Made by a program: the position numbers and the translations under genes
Notes under the pieces: generated by a model
What the model saw: the letters and a program-made list of their open reading frames with translations, nothing else
Told to the model about the DNA's origin: nothing
The model's database searches: none
Shown: in pieces, positions 16,767-24,226 of the stretch
Layout: each line of letters begins with the position of its first letter
Numbering within the stretch: position 1 is the first letter of the stretch
DNA from: Fen-1359 sp963710355
GTDB lineage: Bacteria > Planctomycetota > Phycisphaerae > Sedimentisphaerales > Anaerobacaceae
Assembly (NCBI GenBank): GCA_963710355.1
Contig: CAVPZU010000003.1
Location: forward strand, 62,001-126,000
DNA: 64,000 nucleotides
Direction of reading: 5' to 3'

Positions 16767-16847
16767 TCAGCGTCTTTTTTTCAACATCACCGCACCGAGG
16801 CCGAGCAGCAAAAGCGTGCAGGGTTCGGGGATAGAATTAAGCTATGC
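16767..16847 (-). pseudogene. PEP-CTERM tail, in frame but behind two stop codons
   Basis: Directly after the GLUG gene stop (TAA 16850-16848), the same frame reads one Ala codon, TAG, then LNSIPEPCTLLLLGLGAVM and LKKRR with a stop at 16769. This is a complete PEP-CTERM sorting signal. It appears to be a former or alternative C-terminus cut off by the two stops. Confidence 0.65.
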
Positions 16848-18353
16848 TTATGGCTTAATACCTTCCAGCCATTGACCCGCGAAAATCGCAAAGTCCTTAA
16901 AATCAACCATGCCGTCATTATTCAAATCAGCTAAAAGATTTATTCGCAGGTATGGATAGGTCTGATTCTCAACGAGCCCCCATACGTTGATAAAATCCCA
17001 TCCCGCCGAGGTAAATGTAGAAAGCGTTTTCATTTCCGCTGTCATTTTGCCCATCCCGCCGTCGCTGGTTGGTTGGCCGGAAGTCTGTGTATCCCAGAAA
17101 CTGCTGACAACAATGCTGGGGGAATCGTTTTTCCCCACCAGGCCGCCGATATTAGTAGAACCGCTTGTCTGGCCCGTCGAGAAGCAATTGCTAATACTGC
17201 TGCCATTCCAGGTCCTCCCCACCAAACCGCCGACATAATTATTACCACTGACGGAGCCCATCGAATAGCAATTGCTGATACTGCTATTATAGTTCCCCCC
17301 CACCAAACCGCCGACATATACTCCATTAGAAGAAACACTAACCGCACCTGTTGCGAAACAATTGCTGATACTGCCGCCGCTGTCATTGTCTCCCACAAAA
17401 CCGCCGATCCAACTAACACCGGAAGTACCGCTGACAATACCTATTGAATAGCAGTTGGTGATACTGCCCCCATTGATGTTTTGTCCTGCAAAACCGCCGA
17501 TAAGCAAATGAAAACCGTTTGTCTGACCCGTCGAATGGCAGTTGATGATATTGCCTACGTTAAACCCAGCAAATCCGCCGATCTGTGAACCCCCGCTGAC
17601 CATACCCGTCGAATAACAGTTGCTGATACTGCCGCCGTTGCCCCCCACCAGACCGCCGAAAGTACCAGAATCACCATAACCATTGATGACTGAAGCCGAT
17701 GAAGAGCTATTGCTGATACTGCCGCCGTTGTATCCCACCAAACCGCCGACAAAACCATAACCGCAGATTGGACAACTGTTCTGAACCGTTGAAGAGGAGT
17801 TACTGATACTGCCGCCATTGCACCCCGCCAAACCGCCGATATAATAAGATTCAGAAAAACCGCTTGTCTGACCTGTTGAACAGCAGTTGGTAATACTGCC
17901 ATTGACATTGTTCCCCACCAAACCACCGACATACTGAGAACCGTTAACCGCAAAGTTCTCAAGACCGAGGTTCCTGACAGAGCCGCCGGAATCGATTTGC
18001 CCAAACAAACCAATGTACCCATTTTTTATCCCGGATAAGTTAAAGCCAATTATCTTATGATCATTGCCGTCAAAAGTTCCCGTAAATGCCGTCCCCTGAA
18101 AACCGCTGCTTAAACTGGTGTCACGGGCAATGATTGCCGTTTTAAAGACCTGCCCTTGCATATTAACATCCGCCGTCAGGATAAAGCACTTGCCGTAATC
18201 ATTTGTATCCGCCGCCAGTGCGAGCAGGTCGCCAGCGGAGCCGATTTGGTATGGGTCGTTCGGCTCACCCGTTCCTCCGCTATATTTGGCCTCTGTGGCA
18301 GTACCTGCCAATAAAGCGATTATTGCTAATACAAGGATTGAATGAGCTTTCAT
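16848..18353 (-). CDS. Secreted GLUG-motif protein with C-terminal dockerin-like segment
   Basis: 501 residues. Signal peptide 1-22 (MKAHSILVLAIIALLAGTATEA). Residues 28-60 read SGGTGEPNDPYQIGSAGDLLAL, the usual opening of GLUG proteins. About ten GLUG-type repeats of 25-35 residues follow (GGLVGxNxGSISNCYSTGxVSG), predicted to form a beta-solenoid stalk or adhesin. A conserved VVSSFWDTQTSGQ block precedes the end, then a single dockerin-like loop DLNNDGMVDFKDFAIFAGQW near residues 477-496. The PEP-CTERM signal beyond the stop suggests the anchoring mode changed. Located at the cell surface or in a secreted complex. Confidence 0.85.
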   Translation of the reverse strand: MKAHSILVLAIIALLAGTATEAKYSGGTGEPNDPYQIGSAGDLLALAADTNDYGKCFILTADVNMQGQVFKTAIIARDTSLSSGFQGTAFTGTFDGNDHKIIGFNLSGIKNGYIGLFGQIDSGGSVRNLGLENFAVNGSQYVGGLVGNNVNGSITNCCSTGQTSGFSESYYIGGLAGCNGGSISNSSSTVQNSCPICGYGFVGGLVGYNGGSISNSSSSASVINGYGDSGTFGGLVGGNGGSISNCYSTGMVSGGSQIGGFAGFNVGNIINCHSTGQTNGFHLLIGGFAGQNINGGSITNCYSIGIVSGTSGVSWIGGFVGDNDSGGSISNCFATGAVSVSSNGVYVGGLVGGNYNSSISNCYSMGSVSGNNYVGGLVGRTWNGSSISNCFSTGQTSGSTNIGGLVGKNDSPSIVVSSFWDTQTSGQPTSDGGMGKMTAEMKTLSTFTSAGWDFINVWGLVENQTYPYLRINLLADLNNDGMVDFKDFAIFAGQWLEGIKP

Positions 18354-18698
18354 TTTCCTCTCCTTCTATAAAAATAGGACAGACCGATTGCAATAAACGA
18401 TTTTTTCCGTTTGAAAGTTGGGATTTGAACTCTTCTCATCTCATCATACTCCACACTTTTTTCAGACAGAATACGCCTGAAAAAGCCGCTATAATTATAG
18501 ACTTTCCGCTGGTGAATATCAAGGGAAAAAGAACTAAATAGGGCTGTTGAAAAAGTCCAATTGACAGAGTTTACAATCGAATCGAACTCAAAAGTTGGAC
18601 AGTTCAGCGGCGATGTTTTCAGCGTGCCTACTCTGGCATTGCCGTGAGCCGACCAGAAGGGTAGGCACAAATGGGGTGGGAAGGACTCCTGTTTCTAA
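18354..18698. other. Gene-free region between GLUG gene and the IS
   Basis: Holds an inverted repeat GTGCCTAC (18624-18631) / GTAGGCAC (18661-18668), and GGGCTGTTGAAAAAGTCC near 18541, a word often found at insertion-sequence ends. No convincing coding sequence. Confidence 0.4.
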
Positions 18699-19608
18699 GA
18701 GCCTCTAACAAAACCTCAAGGATTGATACTGGTATAGCCGATGAAAACAATGGTTGAAAAACTTATGAAAACCCTTAGTCATAGAGGACTTATTAATGGC
18801 CAAGCCATTGTTACCCGACGAATTATGGGAAATCATCGAACCAGTTTTGCCCAAACTACCGTCTCGTCCCAAGGGGGGCAGGCCACCTGTGAGCAACCGG
18901 AAAGCTCTGACAGGGATTCTTTTTGTGCTCAAGACCGGTATCGGTTGGGAATATCTTCCATTGGAGATGGGATGTGGTTCCGGGATGACCTGCTGGCGTC
19001 GGCTTCGCGACTGGCACAAAGCAGGCATCTGGGACAAAATACACCATATCTTGCTCAACAAACTTCGCCACGCAGACCAAATCGATTTTTCACGGGCGGT
19101 AGTAGATTCGTCTTCAGTTCGTGCTGTTTTTGGGGGGCGAAAACAGGCCCAAATCCCACGGATAGGCGAAAAATGGGTTCGAAGCATCATGTCATCACCG
19201 ACGCCGAAGGAGTCCCGCTCGCAGTCCAATTGACCGGCGCAAACCGACATGATGTCACACAACTGCTGCCTCTGGTGAAAGCCATTCCTCCTATCGCGGG
19301 AAAGGTAGGTCGACCTCGCTGTAAACCCGATTGTGTTCACGGATAATCGAGGCTACGATTCCGAACCGCACCGTAAAGAAATTCGTCAGAAAGGAATTGA
19401 GCCTGTATTGGCCAAACGCCGAACTAAAAACGGCAGCGGTTTGGGTGTCTTTCGCTGGGTGGTCGAACGCACACTGTCGTGGCTGCATCAATTCCGACGG
19501 TTGCGGGTTCGCTATGAACGCCGAGCAGATATCCATGAGGCTCTGCTCGAAATTGGTTGTATTGTTATCTGTCATAACACATTACAAAACAAGTTTTGTT
19601 AGAGGCTC
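18699..19608 (+). mobile_element. IS5-family (IS427-like) insertion sequence, 910 bp
   Basis: Terminal inverted repeats GAGCCTCTAACAAAAC at 18699 and the complementary GTTTTGTTAGAGGCTC ending at 19608. A 3-bp target duplication TAA flanks it (18696-18698 and 19609-19611), typical of the IS427 group (TNA). The insertion point lies 4 bp beyond the stop codon of the protease-TPR gene. Confidence 0.85.
18796..19602 (+). pseudogene. IS5-family DDE transposase, two frameshifts
   Basis: Starts MAKPLLPDELWEIIEPVLPK with the IS5 N-terminal helix-turn-helix region (GGRPPVSNRKALTGILFVL). First catalytic Asp in RAVVDSSSVRA; a missing G in a G6 run near 19135 shifts to GAKTGPNPTDRRKMGSKHHV. A second shift near 19335 leads to DNRGYDSEPHRKEI (second Asp), and the catalytic Glu is in FRWVVERTLSWLHQF. 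Corrected length is about 268 residues. As written the transposase is inactive unless the indels are sequencing errors; two breaks do not fit the single programmed frameshift of some IS families. Confidence 0.85.
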
Positions 19609-19612
19609 TAAA

Positions 19613-20462
19613 CTAATTCATTCTACTTATAAGTGTTTTCAGTTCATTCCCCAGACCAGGGTTTAACTCAGTTAGCTTCGGAACTAATTCAAGTGCTTTT
19701 TCCTTTTCTCCTTGCATAATATAAAGAATTCCAAGCTGATAAATAGCATCCTTATATTCAGGCTTCAGTCCTATCACCTTTTGATACTCAGCGATTGCTA
19801 AATCATATTGACTTTTGTCTTCGTATGCCAAGGCAAGGTAGTAATGGGCATCAGAATTATTAGGGTCTGATTCAACCGCTTTTTTAAACATTTCAAGCTG
19901 TTCATCGTAAAGACCTTTATCGTAATATATATATCCAAGTTCAAGGTATGCGGCAGTATATTCATCATTAAGTTCAATGGCTTTTTTAAAGCAGCCCGTC
20001 GCTATCTCGTAATTTTCCTCATTTTCCGCTAATACTCCTCTTGAATAATAGTAATCTGGGCTACCTTCAGTTATTTTTTTCATTTTCCCTGCAAAACTAT
20101 CCCTTACAAGGTTTATAGGAATTGCAAAGTTTAAATTTTGGGCAATGGTTTCTTCTTTGAGTTCAGGGGGAACTTTTATCGACAAGTTGGTGATACCTAT
20201 TATCTTACCCTTGACATCAAAAAGGCCTCCTCCGCTACTTCCCGATGATATAGGAGCAGTAAATTGAATAAACTCCATACCTTCTAAATTTCTTTTTGGA
20301 TAACTAATGTTACCCTGTGAAACAGTATTTTCTAAACCCATCGGAGCGCCTATTGCAAATACTTTTTCTCCGATTTTAACCTTATCTGAATTCCCTAATC
20401 CTTTAATGCAGGGCACATCCTTTGCCTCAAATTGGATAATAGCAATATCGTAATTGTTATCT
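19613..20462 (-). pseudogene. Trypsin-like protease with TPR repeats, N-terminus missing
   Basis: The open frame reads from DNNYDIAIIQFEAKDVPCIKG (matching the catalytic-Asp strand of HtrA/DegP-type proteases) through VKIGEKVFAIGAPMGLENTV and the catalytic serine motif SSGSSGGGLFD, then GKIIGITN. Four TPR units follow (YYYSRGVLAENEENYEIATGC, AAYLELGYIYYDKGLYDEQL, AHYYLALAYEDKSQYDLAIA, AIYQLGILYIMQGEKEKAL). The signal peptide and catalytic-His region are absent: at about 20,460 the sequence switches to a primase-polymerase gene on the other strand. An internal ATG at 20416 opens the remaining frame but lacks the catalytic triad. Confidence 0.75.
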
Positions 20463-21433
20463 GCGGCGAAATATCAGGAGGGCTTGCCTGCCGTGATTTT
20501 GATACAGAACAGGGGTATGAGAACTGGGCAAAGCAACACCCCGACCTTGCAGGCAAGCTACCGACTGTCAAGACCGCACGCGGTTATCACGTTTATTTTC
20601 TGGCCGATGTTGGTAAAAACCAAGATTTTGACGACGGAGAGCTGCGCGGCAAAGACAGATATTGTCTGCTACCCCCCTCTGTTCATCCCAGCGGTGTGAT
20701 TTATGAATGGCTGATTGAGCCGAACAGCAAAAACCTTTTATCGCTTGACGCTGTCGATGCAGGATTCATACCAAATACCTGCGATGTTACAGAGAATACA
20801 GAGCAAACAGAGACGACAGAGCAAACACAGGAAAACTCAGGACATAAAGGGGGGGAGGGGAAAATTTCGAGCATTTGTGTTGGTGATTTTGAAAAAATTA
20901 CCAAAGGCACCTTGCCGGAAAAGTTTGGGACGCGAAATCGAAGGGTTTTTAATCTTGCGCGTGCCTTGCGTTCTCTGCCGGAATACTTTGACGCAGACCC
21001 AAAGTATTTTGAGCCGGTTGTTCGGGAATGGCACAAACGCGCATTACCATATATCAGGACGAAGGAATTTGAGGAAACTTGGATTGATTTTCTGAAGGCG
21101 TGGCAGAAAATCAGGTGGAGAATAGGGGATAATCCTATGAGCGAAACGTTTGAGAAGGCAAAAAAGTCGCCAGTCCCTAACTGGGCTGCCAGATACGACA
21201 ATCCTAAACTGCGTTTGCTGGTAGCGTGGTGTAAGGAATTGCAGGGACGTGCTGGGAACGGCAGCTTTTTTCTATCGGCACGCACAGCGGGTAAGTTCCT
21301 GGACATAAAACCGATGACAGCTTACCGCTGGCTTTTTTTATTAGAGCGGGACGAGGTAGTTGAGGTGGTGGAAAAAGGAAAGATGACCAGAGCAGGTGGC
21401 GTAGCTACTCGGTTTAGATATATTGCTAATTGA
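20432..21433 (+). CDS. Bifunctional DNA primase/polymerase-like protein, possibly N-terminally truncated
   Basis: 333 residues. The first 110 resemble the archaeo-eukaryotic prim-pol domain: IVICGEISGGLACRDFDTEQ (catalytic acidic pair DFD), LPTVKTARGYHVYFLAD (the conserved T.RG.H.YF strand), LRGKDRYCLLPPSVHPSGVIYEW. An acidic linker and a helical region (LPEKFGTRNRRVFNLARALR) follow, then a C-terminal winged-helix-like part (LSARTAGKFLDIKPMTAYRWLFLL). Related proteins prime replication of integrative elements and plasmids. The start at ATG 20432 lies on the junction with the truncated protease gene, so the original N-terminus may be lost. Confidence 0.8.
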   Translation: MDNSNIVIVICGEISGGLACRDFDTEQGYENWAKQHPDLAGKLPTVKTARGYHVYFLADVGKNQDFDDGELRGKDRYCLLPPSVHPSGVIYEWLIEPNSKNLLSLDAVDAGFIPNTCDVTENTEQTETTEQTQENSGHKGGEGKISSICVGDFEKITKGTLPEKFGTRNRRVFNLARALRSLPEYFDADPKYFEPVVREWHKRALPYIRTKEFEETWIDFLKAWQKIRWRIGDNPMSETFEKAKKSPVPNWAARYDNPKLRLLVAWCKELQGRAGNGSFFLSARTAGKFLDIKPMTAYRWLFLLERDEVVEVVEKGKMTRAGGVATRFRYIAN

Positions 21434-21454
21434 AGAAAAATTTTGGATTTGTGC

Positions 21455-21483
21455 TTGACTTTTTAGAATACAAAAAGTATTAT
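21455..21483 (+). promoter_or_regulatory. Promoter for the RHH-like gene, leaderless start
   Basis: TTGACT at 21455-21460, exact 17-bp spacer, TATTAT at 21478-21483. The expected transcription start coincides with ATG 21490, which has no ribosome site, so a leaderless mRNA is likely. Confidence 0.55.
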
Positions 21484-21489
21484 GCTTGT

Positions 21490-21666
21490 ATGAAGGGAAA
21501 AAAGAAAAAAATGGGAAGACCTACGCTAAAACCGAAAGACAGACGCACCGCTATAATAACCTTGAGGCTGAAAGAAACGGACAGGGGATTGCTGGAAAAA
21601 GAAGCGGAGGTCAAAGGTATGAGTATTTCGAGTTACCTTCTTTATTGTTGGAAAAAAGGCAGGTGA
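21490..21666 (+). CDS. Ribbon-helix-helix-like small regulator
   Basis: 58 residues from ATG 21490, chosen because of the promoter spacing; an upstream ATG at 21430 would put the promoter inside the gene. Basic start (MKGKKKKMGRPTLKPKDRRT) followed by a beta strand ITLRLKETDRGLLEKEAEVKG and MSISSYLLYCW, the strand-helix-helix pattern of MobC/CopG-type proteins. Likely DNA binding, either autoregulation or excision control. Sits between the primase and membrane-protein genes. Confidence 0.7.
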   Translation: MKGKKKKMGRPTLKPKDRRTAIITLRLKETDRGLLEKEAEVKGMSISSYLLYCWKKGR

Positions 21667-21669
21667 AAA

Positions 21670-22098
21670 ATGACGAGCGGAGAAATTAGAGAATATAAGA
21701 ATGAATTATGGCAAATCATTAAAAGGTTCAATAAGTCATTCAGTGGTATCCAAGACGACAAAACGTTATATGACAACCGAATAAGCATATATGAACAGAT
21801 AACATCTTTGGCGGAGAAAATTGGAGCAAGTAAGTGTATTGGGACAGGATATGCCAATATAGAAAAATCTGTTCGAGAAAGCCCTGGTGGTGATTTTGCA
21901 GTAGTGTCAGGAGCTTTGGAAGCGATGATAACCGAAATTATAGGTGGGATTAACGATGCTTTACAGACAGAAGCTATGCTAAATGCTTGTGTTTCGGCTG
22001 AACAATCCTCTACCACTGCTAAATGGGCTTGTTTTTGGGCAGCAGTAGCGGCAATAGCTGCTTGTATTAGTGTTATTTTGGTCTTGTTTTGTGGGTAG
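21670..22098 (+). CDS. Hypothetical protein with one C-terminal membrane segment
   Basis: 142 residues: helical soluble part (ELWQIIKRFNKSFSGIQDDK; IYEQITSLAEKIGASKCIG) and a final membrane helix WACFWAAVAAIAACISVILVLF. Four bases after the RHH-like gene. Similar in layout to small tail-anchored proteins of integrative elements; no function assigned. Confidence 0.65.
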   Translation: MTSGEIREYKNELWQIIKRFNKSFSGIQDDKTLYDNRISIYEQITSLAEKIGASKCIGTGYANIEKSVRESPGGDFAVVSGALEAMITEIIGGINDALQTEAMLNACVSAEQSSTTAKWACFWAAVAAIAACISVILVLFCG

Positions 22099-22115
22099 AA
22101 TAGCAAGGTAAAAAG

Positions 22116-22496
22116 ATGAACAGCGAAGAACAGAAAATTAGCGCTAAAAGAGCCCATAGAATTTTTATAATACTTAAGTGGGTTAACACTATCATTCTTG
22201 CGGTAGTAATTCCGGCTATTGTTATAGCCATAGATGGTTATTGCAGCGTTTCGGAAGTTATATTTCTCTTTGGGTTAGGTGCTTTATTAGCTTGGTCATC
22301 ATATTGGACTAATTGGGTTAACCTTATCATTCTTGCAGTAGGAGTGCCGGCTTATTTTTTAGCGTTTCATAGCTTCCGCAGTATTTGGGAAGTTATAATT
22401 CTCTTTGGAATGTGGGGTTTTGTCGTTTGGTTAAAGTGGGTTTTTTGGTGGGCTCGCAAAAGAATTTATGAAGAGTCTGATGAAGATAAGAAATAG
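22116..22496 (+). CDS. Membrane protein with internal duplication
   Basis: 126 residues, four hydrophobic segments arranged as a direct repeat: WVNTIILAVVIPAIVIAI with SVSEVIFLFGLGALLAW, then WVNLIILAVGVPAYFLAF with SIWEVIILFGMWGFVVW. Charged ends (KISAKRAHR and ARKRIYEESDEDKK). Between the previous membrane protein and the integrase, short spacings, so probably one operon. Role unknown. Confidence 0.65.
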   Translation: MNSEEQKISAKRAHRIFIILKWVNTIILAVVIPAIVIAIDGYCSVSEVIFLFGLGALLAWSSYWTNWVNLIILAVGVPAYFLAFHSFRSIWEVIILFGMWGFVVWLKWVFWWARKRIYEESDEDKK

Positions 22497-22505
22497 GGTG
22501 AAATT

Positions 22506-23858
22506 ATGAGAGTTTTCAGAACATCATACAGAGACAGAGACGGCGAAAAGCAGGACGCCTCTAAATGGTATGTCGATATTTTTGACCATAACCAGTTTAG
22601 GCACAAGATACCGGCTTTTGAGGACAAGCGGTTGTCTGAGGCTTTTGGGCGGAACATTGAAACCCTTGTCAATTGCAGGATTGCGGGGCTTGAGCCTGAT
22701 GTAAAACTTAACCAGTGGATAGAAACCCTGCCGGATGGTTTGCTAAGAAAATTTGTATCGTGGGGCTTAATTGAGGGACAGCGGGCAGAGATAACAAAGC
22801 CTTTGACTGAGCATATAAGCGATTATGTTAAAACTCTTGAAGCCAAAGGATTTTCGGCTGATTATGCCAAGAGGATGGAAACCAGAATTTCAAAGTTTGT
22901 GCAGGACTGCCGATTTTATTACTTCAGGGACATTACAAAATCAGCGGTTGAGATTTATATCGGCAGGTTGAAAAAAGACGGCTTCAGCAATACCACAGCA
23001 GGCCATTATCTTGACGCGATTAAAACTTTCCTGAACTGGGCGGAGCAAGACCGCAGAATAACGAATAATCCGATTGCAAGGCTTGATAAACCTGCAAGAA
23101 ATTCGGCAAGAAAAGGCGTTTTAACGCCTGAGCAGTTTGTCCATTTAATCAAAACCACTGCTGAAAAGAATATCCTTATCGGCAAGACTACAGGGCAGGA
23201 ACGAGCGGTTTTATATCTTCTTGCGGGAACTACCGGTATCAGGCGAAACGAACTGTTGAATTTGACCTGGGATTGTGTAAGCCTGGCAGGTGAAAGCCCT
23301 TTTATCAGAGTAAAGGCTTCAATAGCTAAAAACGGCAAAGAAGCATTTCAGCCGATACCTCTGATGGTAGTTAGTCTTTTAACGGCCTTAAAAGCCCAGA
23401 CAAAGCCGAAAGATACAGACAGGGTATTCGGTTGTCTTGGGCAGTCAATAAACACGGCAGGGCTTATCAGGGACGATTTAACGGCAGCAGGAATACCGCT
23501 CAAGGACAAGGACGGCAACGAGATATGTTTTCACAGCCTGCGAAATAGCTACATTTCTTTCCTTGCAAACAGTGAAACCCCCGCAAAGGTTATCCAGAAA
23601 CTTGCAAGGCATTCAGACCCCCGATTGACATTTAATACTTATGCAAGAACCTTTGAGGGTTCTGAACAAAAGGCGATGAATTTTCTGCCGAATTTTGGGA
23701 ATTTTGTCTTGTCCACCAGCTTGGACAGTAACGGTAAAAAACAAGAGATTTTCATAGATAACCATAGACAAGAAAACGGCCATAACACAGTTATAACTGC
23801 ATTATTGGCCGATTCCAAAATACCCCCAAGGGGAGTCGAACCCCTGTCACCGGGTTGA
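22506..23858 (+). CDS. Tyrosine integrase; C-terminus formed by attR
   Basis: 450 residues. An N-terminal SAM-like core-binding domain near 95-190 (ISDYVKTLEAKGFSADYAKRM; YFRDITKSAVEIYIGRL) precedes the catalytic domain with Arg in GTTGIRRNELLNL (about 243), HSLRNSYISFL (about 342), His in LARHSDPRLTF and the nucleophile Tyr in NTYART (about 378). The last codons KIPPRGVEPLSPG are read antisense through the 3' end of tRNA-Glu; the stop lies inside the tRNA gene. AGGGTG ribosome site. Mediates integration and excision of the 9.6-kb element. See the detached tail at 14268-14463. Confidence 0.93.
   Translation: MRVFRTSYRDRDGEKQDASKWYVDIFDHNQFRHKIPAFEDKRLSEAFGRNIETLVNCRIAGLEPDVKLNQWIETLPDGLLRKFVSWGLIEGQRAEITKPLTEHISDYVKTLEAKGFSADYAKRMETRISKFVQDCRFYYFRDITKSAVEIYIGRLKKDGFSNTTAGHYLDAIKTFLNWAEQDRRITNNPIARLDKPARNSARKGVLTPEQFVHLIKTTAEKNILIGKTTGQERAVLYLLAGTTGIRRNELLNLTWDCVSLAGESPFIRVKASIAKNGKEAFQPIPLMVVSLLTALKAQTKPKDTDRVFGCLGQSINTAGLIRDDLTAAGIPLKDKDGNEICFHSLRNSYISFLANSETPAKVIQKLARHSDPRLTFNTYARTFEGSEQKAMNFLPNFGNFVLSTSLDSNGKKQEIFIDNHRQENGHNTVITALLADSKIPPRGVEPLSPG
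23705..23727 (+). repeat. Arm-type 23-bp direct repeat (left copy in the circle)
   Basis: Exact copy of 14322-14344, inside the integrase gene 89 bp before the attachment core. Confidence 0.5.
23817..23845. other. attR of the integrative element
   Basis: 29-bp core identical to attL, covering the last 25 nt of tRNA-Glu plus four flanking As, and lying in frame within the integrase gene. Confidence 0.9.
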
Positions 23859-23893
23859 GAACCCGACGTCCTGGGCCACTAGACGATGGGGGC
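23821..23893 (-). tRNA. tRNA-Glu(CTC)
   Basis: Minus-strand cloverleaf starting GCCCCCATCGTCTAGTGG, anticodon stem CGGGT/ACCCG with loop TCTCA (anticodon CTC), T arm AGGGGTTCGACTCCCCT, acceptor closing GGGGGT with A73. CCA not encoded. Integration target: insertion rebuilt the full gene at attR. Confidence 0.95.
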
Positions 23894-23938
23894 AAAGAAA
23901 AATCAAAAGTTAAAAATAAAAAATCAAAATGAAAAAAC

Positions 23939-24012
23939 TGGCGGCGGTCGGAGTCGAACCGACGACCCTGGGCTTATGAATCCCATGCTCTAACCAGCTG
24001 AGCTACGCCGCC
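23939..24012 (-). tRNA. tRNA-Met(CAT)
   Basis: Minus-strand GGCGGCGTAGCTCAGCTGG..., anticodon loop TTCATAA (CAT), T arm TCGGTTCGACTCCGA, acceptor GGCGGCG/CGCCGCC, A73, no encoded CCA. Elongator Met is favoured; Ile2(CAT) cannot be excluded by sequence alone. Confidence 0.92.
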
Positions 24013-24148
24013 AAAAAATCTAACCGCTTGTATAATAAAGCTTCACGCACCGTCTGTCAATTGTTCCAGTTCGCAGAACCGTCAAAAAAAGCAAGTTAGT
24101 ATAAAAGCGTTTGTGCAGCGTGAAAGCAAAAATCGAAATGAGCAATAA

Positions 24149-24185
24149 AAAAGGGCCTGCCCCGAAAATCGGGACAAGCCCCTTT
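24149..24185 (-). terminator. Rho-independent terminator
   Basis: Hairpin AAAGGGCCTG...CAAGCCCCTTT with inner CCCGAAAATCGGG; on the minus strand a run of six Ts follows. Located 40 bp beyond the stop of the large secreted protein. Confidence 0.7.
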
Positions 24186-24226
24186 ATTAGTAACTAATCC
24201 GACTTCGTCGGTTTAGCTTACCTCAT

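Larger units (their letters stand above)
14239..23845 (+). mobile_element. 9.6-kb integrative element in the 3' end of tRNA-Glu(CTC)
   Basis: Bounded by 29-bp direct repeats, with a tyrosine integrase whose 3' end enters attR and an intact tRNA-Glu beyond it. Plus-strand genes at both ends form the probable mobile core: two phage-like genes at 14464-15472 on the left; primase-polymerase, RHH-like regulator, two small membrane proteins and the integrase at 20432-23858 on the right. The middle (about 15589-20460) is minus-strand, host-like: PEP-CTERM fragments, a HEAT-repeat secreted protein, a GLUG protein, an IS and a truncated protease. No capsid, portal, terminase or conjugation genes are seen, so it looks like a satellite or a decayed element rather than a full prophage. 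Confidence 0.85.

Noticed and set aside
18796..19602. Programmed ribosomal frameshifting to explain the split transposase
   Set aside because: There are two breaks, in different directions, and the second has no slippery sequence; decay or sequence error is simpler.
14239..23845. Full prophage
   Set aside because: No recognisable capsid, portal, large terminase, tail or lysis genes; content fits a small integrative or satellite element.
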